Assembly (NCBI RefSeq): GCF_019880245.1
Contig: NZ_CP082287.1
Coordinates: 176,420-240,419, forward strand
DNA: 64,000 bases
Origin: Halobaculum roseum
Lineage (GTDB): Archaea > Halobacteriota > Halobacteria > Halobacteriales > Haloferacaceae
Direction of reading: 5' to 3'
Shown here: positions 26,477 to 35,494 of the stretch, in pieces
Layout: each line of letters begins with the position of its first letter
Numbering within the stretch: position 1 is the stretch's first letter
Translations under genes and position numbers: made by a program
The notes under the pieces: model-generated
What the model was told of the DNA's origin: nothing
The model's database searches: none
What the model saw: the letters and a program-made list of their open reading frames with translations, nothing else

Positions 26477-29359
26477 ATGGCCTCTTCACCATCCGTTCTG
26501 GACTCATCGACGGTGTTGCTCGTCGGGACAGACGACTGGCTCTCGCAATTCGCTACGACGCTCGAGAGGCGGACTGATGCCAGCGTACAACACGTTCAAA
26601 CCAAGACAGAGGCCATCGACACCATCCGAACGCGTCGCACGGACTGCCTCATTTGCGGATACACCCTCGATGAGACGGCCGGCCTCCAACTCCTCCGAGA
26701 GATACGCGAGGAAACGTCTGCGCTCCCAGTCCTCCTCGGGACTACTGCCGGGAGCGAGGCCATCGCTAGCGAGGCTATCAAAGCCGGCGTCACCGATTAC
26801 ATCGCGCTCACAGAGCCGCCAGCACAGATGACCGACGAACTCATCGAACGTACCGAGCGTGCAATCCGGGCCGCACAGCGGTCGGCCACGCAACGGGACC
26901 GGGCCAGACAGTTCGACGCGATCTTCAACGATTCGCGAACCGCGACGTGGGTGCTCGACCCGGATGGTACGCTTGCCCGTGTGAATGAGACAGCACGAAA
27001 GATGGTGGATGAAGCCATCGATACGCTCGTCGGCGAACCGTTCTGGACGCTCCCGTGGTGGTCACAGGCCGATACAACGAACACGGATGTCCACCAACTC
27101 GTGGAGAAAGCACTAGACGGGACGTTCGGCAACGCGGTCGTCCCACAGCCGCCAGACATCGATGACCCGCGCGTTATCGACCTCTCCGTGCGCCCCGTCG
27201 AGAACGAAGGTGGCGATCTCGTCTCGATCGTTGTCGAAGGCGTCGATATCACCGAGCGCGTCAATCTCGAACGGAATCTCAGAGAGTCCGAAGAACTCCA
27301 CCGCGTTACGCTCAACAACATGACCGACACCGTCCTCATCACGGACGAGGACGGCGAGTACACCTACGTCTGTCCTAACGTCCACTTCATCTTCGGCTAC
27401 ACAGTCTATGAGATCCGTGATCTCGGGACGATCGACGACCTCCTCGGCGACGACCTCTTCGACCGGGAGGAACTCGCGGAAAACGGCGTGCTCAAGAACA
27501 TCGAGACGACGGCGACCGATAAAGCCGGGCGCAAGCACACGCTCCTCGTCAACGTCCGCGAAGTCTCGATCCAAGACGGGACCCTTCTCTTCAGCTGTCG
27601 TGATATCACGAAACGCAAACAACGCGAGGAAGCCCTCGCCACGCTCCACGAGACGGCCCGCGATTTCCTCTACGCCGAGACCCACCAGGAAATCGCCCAG
27701 CACGTCGTCGACGACACCCCTGGTGTGCTCGATATCGATGCGAGTGCGGTCTATCTCTTCGACGGTGAGGCGAACAACCTTCGGCCTGCAGCCCACTCAG
27801 CGACGATGACCGAGCTGAACGGGCCGCTCCCGACCGTGCACGCCGACGGGGAAACGCTCCCGAGCTACAGTTTCGTCGAAGACGAGGCGCTGTTCTTCGA
27901 CGACGTCCACGACGCAGATCGGCTCGAAAACCGGGCAACTGACCTCCGAAGTGCGGCCTACATCCCGCTCGGCAACCACGGCGTGTTCGTTGCGGGCTCG
28001 GACCAGGTCGGTGCATTCGATGAGGTGACGCGAGAGTTGGCCGATCTGCTCGCGGCTACGGCTGAAGCAGCCCTCGACCGCATCACACGGGAATCACGAC
28101 TCCGGGAACAGGACCGAACACTCCAGGCGCAAAACGAGCAACTGACTGCCCTGAACCGCATCAACGAGACGATTCGGGAAATCGATCAAGCCCTCGTACA
28201 GGCGGAGACGCGCGAGGAAATCGATCACACGGTCTGTGAACTGCTGACCGCCGACGACCGGTTCCGGTTCGCCTGGATCGGGACGATTGACCCGACGACC
28301 GACACCTTGGAGCCTCGGGCCTGGGCCGGTACCGAACAGGGGTACTTGGATAGTCAGTCGTTCGCCGTCCAAGCGTCGGATGCAGAACCAGCCGGACAAA
28401 CCGCAGCCACTGGCGATGTGACGATGGTGACGAACGTCGCTGCCGGGCTCCGTGACGAGGCGTGGCGGAAAGACGCCATCTCTCGGGACTACCTGTCCGT
28501 GTTGAGCATCCCGCTGGTGTACAACGACCTTACCCACGGTGTGTTGACGGTGTACGCACCGACCCAGGATGCGTTCGACGAGACGGCGAAGGCCGTCCTG
28601 GGAGAACTCGGCGAAACTATCGCGTCCGCTCTCAGTGCGATCGAACGGAAGAATGCGTTGCTCACGACGTCGATGACACGTGTCGAGTTCACCATCGAGG
28701 ACCCGAAGTTTGTCCTCTCTCGGCTCGCAGCGGAGGCGGAGTGCACCCTCTCGTATCAGGGTGGCGTCCAGCAGTCCATGGAAGGGAGCTACGTGTTCGT
28801 GACCGTCGAAGACCGGGCGGTAACTGACGTGGCAGACGCCGCCTCGCAACTGGTCGGTATCGACGACGTGCAGCAGATCAGCGCGGACGGCGAGGGGGGC
28901 GTGCTACGGCTTCGACTCACACAGCCGTTCCTCGCCCTGGAGTTGGCTGATCACGGTGCCGTCTTCCGCGAAGCGACTGCTGATCCGACCACGACGACGC
29001 TCGTTGTCGATATCCCGGACAGCATCGACGTCCGAACAATCACGCAACTCGTCCGTGAGACGTTCGCTGGCGCTGAACTCCGGGCCAAGCAGACGCTGGA
29101 TCAGACCGCAGAACACAACCTCTACTCGAAATTCCTCGATTCAGTGACGGAGCGGCAACTGGAGGTGATCCAGACGGCGTACTACAGTGGGTTCTTCGAG
29201 TCGCCCCGTGAGAGCACGGGCGAAGACGTAGCGGAGACACTCGGCATCTCCCCACCCGCGTTCTATCAACACGCCCGGACGGTCCAACGGAAACTGTTTG
29301 CTGCACTTTTCGAAGAAAACAATCACCCGGTGGCGGCCTCCACGGTGAAAGTTCAATAA
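26477..29359 (+). CDS. Bat-like regulator: receiver, PAS, GAF and HTH_10
   Basis: A 960-aa protein from ATG 26477. Order of domains: receiver-like (about 10-130, with CLICGYTLDETAGL, where the usual phospho-Asp appears replaced by Cys/Gly context), PAS (about 145-265), PAS (about 275-390), GAF (about 400-550), GAF (about 575-740), a bacterio-opsin-activator-type domain (about 745-880), and C-terminal HTH_10 (TERQLEVIQTAYYSGFFESP; VAETLGISPPAFYQH). Proteins like this join sensing and DNA binding in one chain. Neighbours suggest a role near glutamate dehydrogenase or the upstream sensor kinase, but targets are unknown. Confidence 0.88.
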   Translation: MASSPSVLDSSTVLLVGTDDWLSQFATTLERRTDASVQHVQTKTEAIDTIRTRRTDCLICGYTLDETAGLQLLREIREETSALPVLLGTTAGSEAIASEAIKAGVTDYIALTEPPAQMTDELIERTERAIRAAQRSATQRDRARQFDAIFNDSRTATWVLDPDGTLARVNETARKMVDEAIDTLVGEPFWTLPWWSQADTTNTDVHQLVEKALDGTFGNAVVPQPPDIDDPRVIDLSVRPVENEGGDLVSIVVEGVDITERVNLERNLRESEELHRVTLNNMTDTVLITDEDGEYTYVCPNVHFIFGYTVYEIRDLGTIDDLLGDDLFDREELAENGVLKNIETTATDKAGRKHTLLVNVREVSIQDGTLLFSCRDITKRKQREEALATLHETARDFLYAETHQEIAQHVVDDTPGVLDIDASAVYLFDGEANNLRPAAHSATMTELNGPLPTVHADGETLPSYSFVEDEALFFDDVHDADRLENRATDLRSAAYIPLGNHGVFVAGSDQVGAFDEVTRELADLLAATAEAALDRITRESRLREQDRTLQAQNEQLTALNRINETIREIDQALVQAETREEIDHTVCELLTADDRFRFAWIGTIDPTTDTLEPRAWAGTEQGYLDSQSFAVQASDAEPAGQTAATGDVTMVTNVAAGLRDEAWRKDAISRDYLSVLSIPLVYNDLTHGVLTVYAPTQDAFDETAKAVLGELGETIASALSAIERKNALLTTSMTRVEFTIEDPKFVLSRLAAEAECTLSYQGGVQQSMEGSYVFVTVEDRAVTDVADAASQLVGIDDVQQISADGEGGVLRLRLTQPFLALELADHGAVFREATADPTTTTLVVDIPDSIDVRTITQLVRETFAGAELRAKQTLDQTAEHNLYSKFLDSVTERQLEVIQTAYYSGFFESPRESTGEDVAETLGISPPAFYQHARTVQRKLFAALFEENNHPVAASTVKVQ

Positions 29360-29472
29360 CAAACACCTTGATTGAAGCGTTGTTTGGTAATCAACAGCAG
29401 ATTACTCCCTTATACACTTATTACACCTGTATAGGGTGCGCCACTCCACCTGGCGACACTCGTGAACTCACA

Positions 29473-29616
29473 ATGAAAGATGTCGACTCTGGATCAGACG
29501 AAGAAACCCCCTACGAGTGCTTCGAGTGTGGCAATATCATCATCGCGGAGGATAGCCCTGGCCAGTGCCCCGACTGTAGCGGCCCGATGCGAAACCGTCG
29601 TATGCCACTCGAATGA
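29473..29616 (+). CDS. Rubrerythrin-like rubredoxin-type zinc-ribbon mini-protein
   Basis: A 47-aa protein from ATG 29473 with two knuckles, CFECG and CPDCS, spaced as in the C-terminal rubredoxin-like domain of rubrerythrin. Haloarchaea have many such free-standing mini-proteins. The last four bases overlap the ATG of the glutamate dehydrogenase gene (ATGA), so translation is probably coupled. A small redox or metal-binding role is likely. Confidence 0.75.
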   Translation: MKDVDSGSDEETPYECFECGNIIIAEDSPGQCPDCSGPMRNRRMPLE

Positions 29617-30920
29617 CCATGGCATCGAAACCTGATTGCACCCACGACGATTCAGACGACAAGGCAGCTGATTCGACCGAACCCGAATCGGCGTTCGAAA
29701 CCGCACGCCGCCAGCTCTACCATGCTGCCAGCTATCTCGATATCGACCAGAACATCGTCGAACGGCTCAAATATCCCAAAAAGGTCCACGAGGTGACGAT
29801 CCCCATCGAACGGGATGACGGCACGGTCGAAGTGTTCACAGGCTACCGCGCGCAGCACGACAGCGTCAGAGGGCCATACAAGGGCGGGTTGCGATACCAC
29901 CCCGACGTGACCAGAGACGAGTGTGTCGGCCTCGGCATGTGGATGACCTGGAAGTGTGCCGTCATGGACCTCCCGTTCGGCGGAGCCAAGGGTGGTGTCG
30001 CCGTCAACCCGAAGGAGCTGAGTCCGGAAGAGAAGGAGCGGCTCACCCGTCGGTTTACACAAGAGATTCGCGGCGTTATCGGGCCCAACCAAGATATCCC
30101 CGCCCCGGATATGGGGACGGATCCGAAGACGATGGCGTGGTTGATGGACGCGTACTCGATGCAGGAAGGCGAAACGACACCGGGCGTCGTCACCGGAAAA
30201 CCGCCAGTGGTCGGCGGCAGTGAAGGCCGTGAAGAAGCTCCTGGACGGAGCGTTGCGATCATCACGCAGTTGGTCTGCGAGTACTACGACTGCCAGCTCG
30301 AGGATACCACCGTGGCAATTCAGGGGTACGGGAGCGTCGGGGCGAATGCGGCCCGACTCCTCGATGAGTGGGGCGCGACCATCGTCGCGATCAGCGACGT
30401 GAATGGAGCGATGTACGAACCAGATGGAATCGATACGGCATCAGTTCCGTCCCACGACGAAGAGCCGGAAGCCGTCACCACATACGCCGACACCGTGATT
30501 TCGAACGAGGAGCTTCTCACCCTCGACGTCGACGTCCTTATTCCGGCCGCCCTGGGGAACGTGATTACCAAAGAGAACGCGGAAGCGATCGCCGCCGATC
30601 TCGTCGTCGAGGGTGCTAACGGCCCGACAACGTCCACGGCTGATTCGATGCTCGCCGACCGGGATGTCGCCGTGATCCCCGATATTCTCGCCAACGCAGG
30701 CGGTGTCACCGTGAGCTACTTCGAGTGGCTGCAGGACATCAATCGGCGAGCGTGGTCACTCGAACGGGTGAACGATGAACTCGAGGCGGAGATGCAGGCC
30801 GCTTGGGAGGCGGTTCGATCGGAGTTCGAGCAACGCGACGTTACGTGGCGTGATGCAGCCTACATCGTGGCGCTGTCCCGCATCGCTGAGGCGCATGAAG
30901 CACGTGGGTTGTGGCCGTAG
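29613..30920 (+). CDS. gdh: Glutamate dehydrogenase (Glu/Leu/Phe/Val dehydrogenase family)
   Basis: A 435-aa enzyme that interconverts glutamate and 2-oxoglutarate plus ammonia. The substrate site [11 protein letters not shown] with its lysine is at about 89-99, the catalytic-lysine region [12 protein letters not shown] at about 125, and the NAD(P) Rossmann motif [10 protein letters not shown] at about 235. The length is normal for the family. The start overlaps the upstream mini-protein by four bases. An unusual stretch, [15 protein letters not shown] at about 200-215, is usual for haloarchaeal versions. Cofactor preference cannot be told by eye. Confidence 0.92.
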   Translation: MTMASKPDCTHDDSDDKAADSTEPESAFETARRQLYHAASYLDIDQNIVERLKYPKKVHEVTIPIERDDGTVEVFTGYRAQHDSVRGPYKGGLRYHPDVTRDECVGLGMWMTWKCAVMDLPFGGAKGGVAVNPKELSPEEKERLTRRFTQEIRGVIGPNQDIPAPDMGTDPKTMAWLMDAYSMQEGETTPGVVTGKPPVVGGSEGREEAPGRSVAIITQLVCEYYDCQLEDTTVAIQGYGSVGANAARLLDEWGATIVAISDVNGAMYEPDGIDTASVPSHDEEPEAVTTYADTVISNEELLTLDVDVLIPAALGNVITKENAEAIAADLVVEGANGPTTSTADSMLADRDVAVIPDILANAGGVTVSYFEWLQDINRRAWSLERVNDELEAEMQAAWEAVRSEFEQRDVTWRDAAYIVALSRIAEAHEARGLWP

Positions 30921-30972
30921 TCAGATGTCCCACCCCGAACCGGATCACGTCGCGGTTGCGGGACCGTGGTCC

Positions 30973-31060
30973 GGCGCGTATCCTGGGACAGCAGCTTGAA
31001 CAGCCGCTGCTGATCCGCGAACGGCCCTGCATCGGCCGCACCAGTGTCGGTTTCGCTCAT
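30973..31060 (-). pseudogene. 5' fragment duplicated from the winged-helix gene at 24702-25190
   Basis: About 94 bases (30973-31066) match 25103-25196 with two mismatches. The fragment encodes MSETDTGAADAGPFADQQRL and then runs into unrelated sequence after SQDTR. Its ATG overlaps the stop of the preceding HTH frame as ATGA, implying that a complete copy once followed that gene in an operon. Confidence 0.75.
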
Positions 31061-31570
31061 ACGTGATCGATGTCGGTGTTGAACTCATAGCGGCCGTCGA
31101 CGGTCCCCACGAGCTCACGGTCGCGAAACCGCTTGAGGACGCGGTTGACCGTGTTACGGTAGTTGTCGCTCCGGTCGGCGATCTCGGAAAACAGGTCGCG
31201 GCTGGTCGAGGTAGTACAGCACCTCGAGTGCCTTGCCGGTCAGCAGCTTGGGGAAGTGGATGTCGGAGTGCTGGCGAACGAGGTCCTGGTAGCGTTCGAC
31301 GGCGCGAGCATCCGACGTAACGACTCGTTTTCGCCGGCCGTCGCGTTCCGTGTAGACGAGCCCCTTCTCAACGAGGTCGGCGACGGCACGAGAGAGGCAA
31401 CTCTCGCTGTGGTCGAGCTTCGTCGCGAGTACAGAGATCGTGTTGCCGCGGACGACCGTGGCGAGGACCTCGAGTTCGATGGGCCGGAGCAGGGTGTAAC
31501 AAAGTACGAAATTTGTATATGAAGAAGTTTCGAGTAGTGTTACAGTCCGCGGCGCGGGAGCTGCCTCCAT
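31057..31570 (-). pseudogene. HTH transcriptional regulator with a single frameshift
   Basis: From ATG 31570 the frame gives a winged-helix protein (TLLRPIELEVLATVVRGNTI; KLDHSESCLSRAVADLVEKG). At about 31205 (YLDQPR) one base is missing and the frame fails. In the next frame the protein continues as DLFSEIADRSDNYRNTVNRV through RFRDRELVGTVDGRYEF to TGA at 31057-31059. Total original length is about 170 aa with two HTH units. It is divergent from the DUF6788-like gene across the palindrome at 31575-31615, suggesting it once bound that site. The truncated N-terminal protein may still be made. Confidence 0.7.
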
Positions 31571-31574
31571 CGTC

Positions 31575-31615
31575 TTAACCAACAATACTATGGATTCGCG
31601 GGCCATGTTGGTTAA
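31575..31615. promoter_or_regulatory. TTAACCAACA palindrome, copy B
   Basis: TTAACCAACA (31575-31584) and TGTTGGTTAA (31606-31615) are perfect inverted arms 21 bases apart, in the gap between a divergent HTH gene and the DUF6788-like gene. The placement is that of an operator controlling both directions. Confidence 0.65.
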
Positions 31616-31628
31616 CACGGAGGAGTCG

Positions 31629-31955
31629 ATGTCCGACAAACCCCCGACCCCACCGGTGAATCTTCCGACGGAGATCGTTGACGCCCTCAACAAAGCCACA
31701 CCGGAGCATCTTCGGGACGCTGCCAGCTACGCCGAGGCGTTGGCCGAACACATGGAGCGGGAAGCTCGTCTCGAGGAGGAGGAGGTGGACGTGGCGGACG
31801 TGGAGGAGCGCCGCGATGACCTCCCTGACGACGTGCCGGCGAAGGCAACGATCACGATCAAGGAAATCAACGACAACCGCTACTACTACTGGCAGTGGCG
31901 GGATGGGGATTCAGTGACGTCGAAGTACAAAGGACCGGTACACCCGGACGAGTAG
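31629..31955 (+). CDS. DUF6788-like small protein
   Basis: A 108-aa protein from ATG 31629, with a GGAGG-type ribosome site just upstream. The N-terminal half is a charged helix (EALAEHMEREARLEEEEVDV). The C-terminal half has aromatic strands (NDNRYYYWQWRDGDSVTSKY) seen in small plasmid and virus proteins of the DUF6788 kind, which may bind nucleic acid. Expression is probably governed by the palindrome overlapping its promoter. Confidence 0.7.
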   Translation: MSDKPPTPPVNLPTEIVDALNKATPEHLRDAASYAEALAEHMEREARLEEEEVDVADVEERRDDLPDDVPAKATITIKEINDNRYYYWQWRDGDSVTSKYKGPVHPDE

Positions 31956-32044
31956 CTCGATCCGAGTGGGGAGGCACCCACCCCACCGTTTCCAGTATTC
32001 TTGTCCGAAAGATCCTCCCAAGGTGAGGTCGATACTGGGGAGAC

Positions 32045-34096
32045 ACACCACTGTTCAAATGAAATCTCATCTGGAGGACCCCGAATAGCCGGTGAATCAC
32101 GCCTAGAATATAAAGTAGTGTTAATATAACAACAACACTCTCTAGGAAAGACGCTAGAGCATCTGAAACGACTATTCGCTTACTACTACTTTACTGGTTC
32201 ACCTAGTTATATAATATACGCGAGTCGTCACCGCTGAGTGAGTACCCGTCCTGCTCTATCGGATACTCCGTAAACCATCGAGTACCGTCCCTGACCCGAC
32301 CGAAACACTACCCGCCACCCATTCGACCCATATCATTTGAACAGTGGTGTGTGTGTCCTCCCAAGACACCAGCCACAGCGGACCGTGCAATTCACCCCAA
32401 CGAGCCATCTCGGGACGCTTGTCGACTGATTACATTTGAACAGTGGTGTATAATGGCCGTATCATTTGAACGTCGGTGTGGTCACATCCCCGAACCACTG
32501 AGCGACAGCATCCACTGGTTTAACGGGACTCTTCGTGGTAAGGGCAAGAGCTAAGTCGATTTCATTTGAACACCGGTCTCATGACGGACAGCGTCTCCGA
32601 GGGCGAGTTCAACACCCTCGGTGACTACGCCGACGAGCACGGCGTTGCTACGCCACAACAGCGGCCCGAACGGGATGATCCGCTATCGGTGCTCGACGAG
32701 GAGGACCCGATATTCCGTGATGAGTCGATCCTTCGGATCGAGCATATCCCCGATGCCGGGAAGATCGTCGGCCGCAACCGACAAATCGAGGCGATCGCTC
32801 AACGGATGAAGCCGGCCCAGCAGGGGAACTCCGGGAAAGGTACCATTGTCCTCGGGAAAAGCGGCTCCGGGAAAACACTCGTCACGCGCTACGTGAGTCG
32901 CGAGGTCCAGGGACGGGCAGCTGACAACGACGTCCGTGTCGGCCGCGCGGTTGTTGACTGCCGCCAGCGCCGCTCGGAGACGCAAGCCGTGATCGATATC
33001 GCGAACCAGCTCAACGATCCGCAGGCAACCGACATCTCGATCCCGCTGAAGGGGATCGCAACCGGCGATTACTATGATCGGCTGTGGCGAATCGTCGACG
33101 AGCTGTACGACGCCATTATCATTATCCTCGACGAGCTCGACCGACTTTCACCACAAGAGGAGATGGGGTCGGCCACACGCCACCAGGACGCCGATGACTC
33201 CCAACTGTTGTATGAACTTTCGCGAGCAGGCGAAATGGAAAACATCGATGCCGGATTGACGATCTTCGGAATCTCGAATGACCTCAAATACGGCGATCGG
33301 CTTGATACGCGCGTCGAGTCGTCGTTCGCCCCCGAGGAAGAGGTCTTCCCGTCCTACGACGCGAACCAACTTCGTGATATCCTCGAGAAACGACGTGATG
33401 CATTCCACGACGATGTGCTCACTGATGACGTGATCCCGCTCGCGTCTGCGTTCTCGGCTCAGGACCACGGCGACGCCCGCCGAGCGATCGACTTCCTGCG
33501 GCTAGCCGGCGAGATAGCTCGAGATACCGGTGCTGATCAAGTAACCGAGAACCACGTCCGGGCCGCCAACGATGATACGGATGTCTCTCGGATCCAGGAT
33601 CTTATCGATGGCACACCGACGCAGGTCCAAATCGCGCTCACGGCGCTTGCTGCGCTGAGCGAGGTGACGAACGACAACGTGACCGAGTTCAAAGCCGGCG
33701 AGGTCCACTCTGTCTACAAACTCTTCGCGAACGATATCGATGCAGAGGCACACACACAACGATACGTCACCGACCTGTTGCGTGAGTATGACACGATGAA
33801 ACTCCTCTCGATGGAACGAACTGGCGACGGCTACGCGAGTGGGAATGCACTCTGGCTCGAACTTCTTGATGATCCCTCCCTCATCCTCCGGTCGGTCGGG
33901 GCTGAATCCCGGCTTCGCGAGCTTCGATTTGATGCTGAGATGCGCCAGGCTGTTCTACAGCGGTTGTCGCGGTAGCCACGCGTCAGACACACCACTGTTC
34001 AAATGAAATCTCGTCGGTGTCGGGTCTCACAAGTAGATTGGATCCCTCCATTAAGCTATCCTAGGACCACCATGGACACCGGTGTTCAAATGAAAT
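32045..34096. other. Replication origin: seven 21-bp repeats around an orc gene
   Basis: Core CATTTGAACASYGGTGT occurs in forward orientation at 32332-32350, 32429-32449, 32460-32479 and 32559-32579 (just before the orc start), and in reverse orientation at 32045-32065, 33989-34009 and 34076-34096. Some copies are imperfect. An AT-rich stretch at about 32100-32225 (TTATATAATATACG) between the first two copies would serve as the unwinding element. Repeats flanking an orc1/cdc6 gene in opposite orientation are the usual plan of haloarchaeal origins, where the repeats bind the adjacent Orc. No protein-coding gene is believed to lie between 31956 and 32580. Confidence 0.8.
32581..33975 (+). CDS. 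orc1: Orc1/Cdc6 replication initiator
   Basis: A 464-aa AAA+ protein. Walker A GKSGSGKTL is at about 93, Walker B IIILDELDRL at about 180, sensor-1 TIFGISNDLKYGDRLDTRV at about 230, and a winged-helix DNA-binding domain in the last 120 residues. ATG 32581 follows the last origin repeat by one base and is preferred to a TTG 15 bases upstream that lies inside the repeat. It is probably autoregulated by binding that repeat, and it should initiate replication at the flanking origin. Confidence 0.92.
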   Translation: MTDSVSEGEFNTLGDYADEHGVATPQQRPERDDPLSVLDEEDPIFRDESILRIEHIPDAGKIVGRNRQIEAIAQRMKPAQQGNSGKGTIVLGKSGSGKTLVTRYVSREVQGRAADNDVRVGRAVVDCRQRRSETQAVIDIANQLNDPQATDISIPLKGIATGDYYDRLWRIVDELYDAIIIILDELDRLSPQEEMGSATRHQDADDSQLLYELSRAGEMENIDAGLTIFGISNDLKYGDRLDTRVESSFAPEEEVFPSYDANQLRDILEKRRDAFHDDVLTDDVIPLASAFSAQDHGDARRAIDFLRLAGEIARDTGADQVTENHVRAANDDTDVSRIQDLIDGTPTQVQIALTALAALSEVTNDNVTEFKAGEVHSVYKLFANDIDAEAHTQRYVTDLLREYDTMKLLSMERTGDGYASGNALWLELLDDPSLILRSVGAESRLRELRFDAEMRQAVLQRLSR

Positions 34097-34408
34097 TCTA
34101 AAGTTGTGATTCCATTATTTCGAAGATTGAGACGACAATCTCTGGGAGTGTCGCAGGGATCAATACCCGAACGCGCGCAACGCTCGTCTCCACTTTCACG
34201 AACCACTTTCGGGTGCTAAAATCTCATATCTTTACCTTCCTTCGCTCCACCCACTCAATGTCTATTCGACAACCTTTGAGGCGATTGAACAGCGCATTGA
34301 GTCGCTTTGGTAATCGGCGACCGTCGCAACCGGTTCGGTGAATTCGTTTTGTTCGTTTCGCGTAACGAATACAACGATCTCGTTTTTCAGAATTAGGCTG
34401 CTGCTCAG
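34097..34408. other. Gene-free interval after the origin
   Basis: No convincing frame. It includes TTCGTTTTGTTCGTT at 34343-34357, found again in reverse at 63929-63943. A reverse-strand frame at 34224-34424 has a basic, low-complexity translation and is not believed. Confidence 0.45.
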
Positions 34409-34451
34409 TTAACCAACATCCCACGATTCTTGATGGCTGGTTGTTGGTTAA
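34409..34451. promoter_or_regulatory. TTAACCAACA palindrome, copy C
   Basis: TTAACCAACA (34409-34418) and TGTTGGTTAA (34442-34451) are perfect inverted arms 23 bases apart. The site ends 66 bases before the start of the SRAP gene and probably controls it. Confidence 0.65.
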
Positions 34452-34517
34452 GAACGTGGACGCCGACGAGATTCTTGTGCGACCACGTTGATGTTGCTTC
34501 CCTCCGAACTCCTCGAT

Positions 34518-35204
34518 ATGTGTGGCCGAAACTCGCTCTTCATCGACCAGGCTGACCTCGAGGCTCGCTTCGATGCCCAGATTGTCGCGGACGGCGGGTA
34601 TTCACCTCGATACAATATCGCGCCTGGCGACGATCTACACATCATCACGAACGAGGCTTCCGACGAGATCGATGCCTACCACTGGGGGCTGATTCCGTTC
34701 TGGGCGGATGAGCCCAAGGAGGGTATCATCAACGCCCGCTCCGAGACTGTCGACGAGAAGAGCGCGTTCAAGCGGGCGTGGGAATCTCGCCCCTGTCTGG
34801 TCCCCTCGTCGGGGTTCTACGAGTGGAAAGCGCCGAACGGCGGAACGAAACAGCCCTACAGGATTCACTGCGAAGACGACCCCGCATTTGCGATGGCTGG
34901 CCTCTGGGACGTTTGGGAGGGTGATGACGAGACGATCTCGTGCGTCACGATTCTCACGACGGAGCCGAACGACCTGATGAGCTCCATCCACGACCGGATG
35001 CCGGTCGTCCTCCCGCAGGACGCGGAATCTAACTGGCTCGCCGCAGACCGGGACACTCGCAGGGAACTGTGTCAGGCGTACCCGAAGGATGATCTTGACG
35101 CCTACGAGATTTCGCCGCGAGTCAACAACCCCGGCAACGACGATCCGCAGGTCATCGAGCCGCTGGACAACGAGCAATCGGGCCTCGGCGAGTTCAGTTC
35201 CTGA
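34518..35204 (+). CDS. SRAP (HMCES/YedK) protein, abasic-site DNA crosslinker
   Basis: A 228-aa protein from ATG 34518. This start is required because Met removal exposes the catalytic Cys2 (MCGRNS), which forms a thiazolidine link with abasic sites in single-stranded DNA. Other active-site blocks are present: YNIAPG, WGLIPFWA, NARSET, SGFYEWK with the catalytic Glu, and HDRMPVVL with the catalytic His. Its role is protection of ssDNA during replication, fitting the nearby origin. The upstream palindrome suggests regulated expression. Confidence 0.9.
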   Translation: MCGRNSLFIDQADLEARFDAQIVADGGYSPRYNIAPGDDLHIITNEASDEIDAYHWGLIPFWADEPKEGIINARSETVDEKSAFKRAWESRPCLVPSSGFYEWKAPNGGTKQPYRIHCEDDPAFAMAGLWDVWEGDDETISCVTILTTEPNDLMSSIHDRMPVVLPQDAESNWLAADRDTRRELCQAYPKDDLDAYEISPRVNNPGNDDPQVIEPLDNEQSGLGEFSS

Positions 35205-35257
35205 TCGGTGGCGGCATCACGGTTACTGCATCGGCGACGCAGCTGTCGAATCGACGA

Positions 35258-35470
35258 GCGAGTACTCTCGATCCCGACTCGTCCCCTCCGCCTCGAGGAG
35301 GTTGTACTGGTCATTTTCGAGAGATGGGTTCGGACAGTACGATTCGTTCGAGGGTCATCGACCTTGTCTATGTAGCGGTCGTGAATCTCGCTGGGTCCGT
35401 GCGGCCTATGGTTGTGAACGATAACATAGACGACCCGTTAGTGAGGGGTGAGCGAATCGAGGCTCTTCTG
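35258..35470 (-). pseudogene. Decayed 3' end of an Orc1/Cdc6 gene
   Basis: The reverse strand reads QKSLDSLTPH, stop, RVVYVIVHNH, then GPSEIHDRYIDKVDDPRTNR and VRTHLSKM before a frameshift. This matches the C-terminal winged helix of the intact orc at 40233-41261 (bases 40268-40481) with many substitutions, one Gln-to-stop change and a frameshift. It is in the same orientation as the intact gene, with the CBASS operon exactly between the two. It begins 24 bases after the last CBASS stop codon. Confidence 0.8.
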
Positions 35471-35494
35471 GATGGCAATTGGGTGGCTGATTTC

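Noticed and set aside
32351..32554. 67-codon forward frame before orc
   Set aside because: It runs through two copies of the origin repeat and has no haloarchaeal protein character.
32045..34096. Origin repeats as a CRISPR array
   Set aside because: The seven repeats are unevenly spaced, occur in both orientations and flank an orc gene. No cas genes are present. No other CRISPR-like array was seen.
34224..34424. Reverse 66-codon frame between the origin and the SRAP gene
   Set aside because: The translation is Arg/Lys/Cys-rich and unlike haloarchaeal proteins; it also overlaps the palindrome at 34409.
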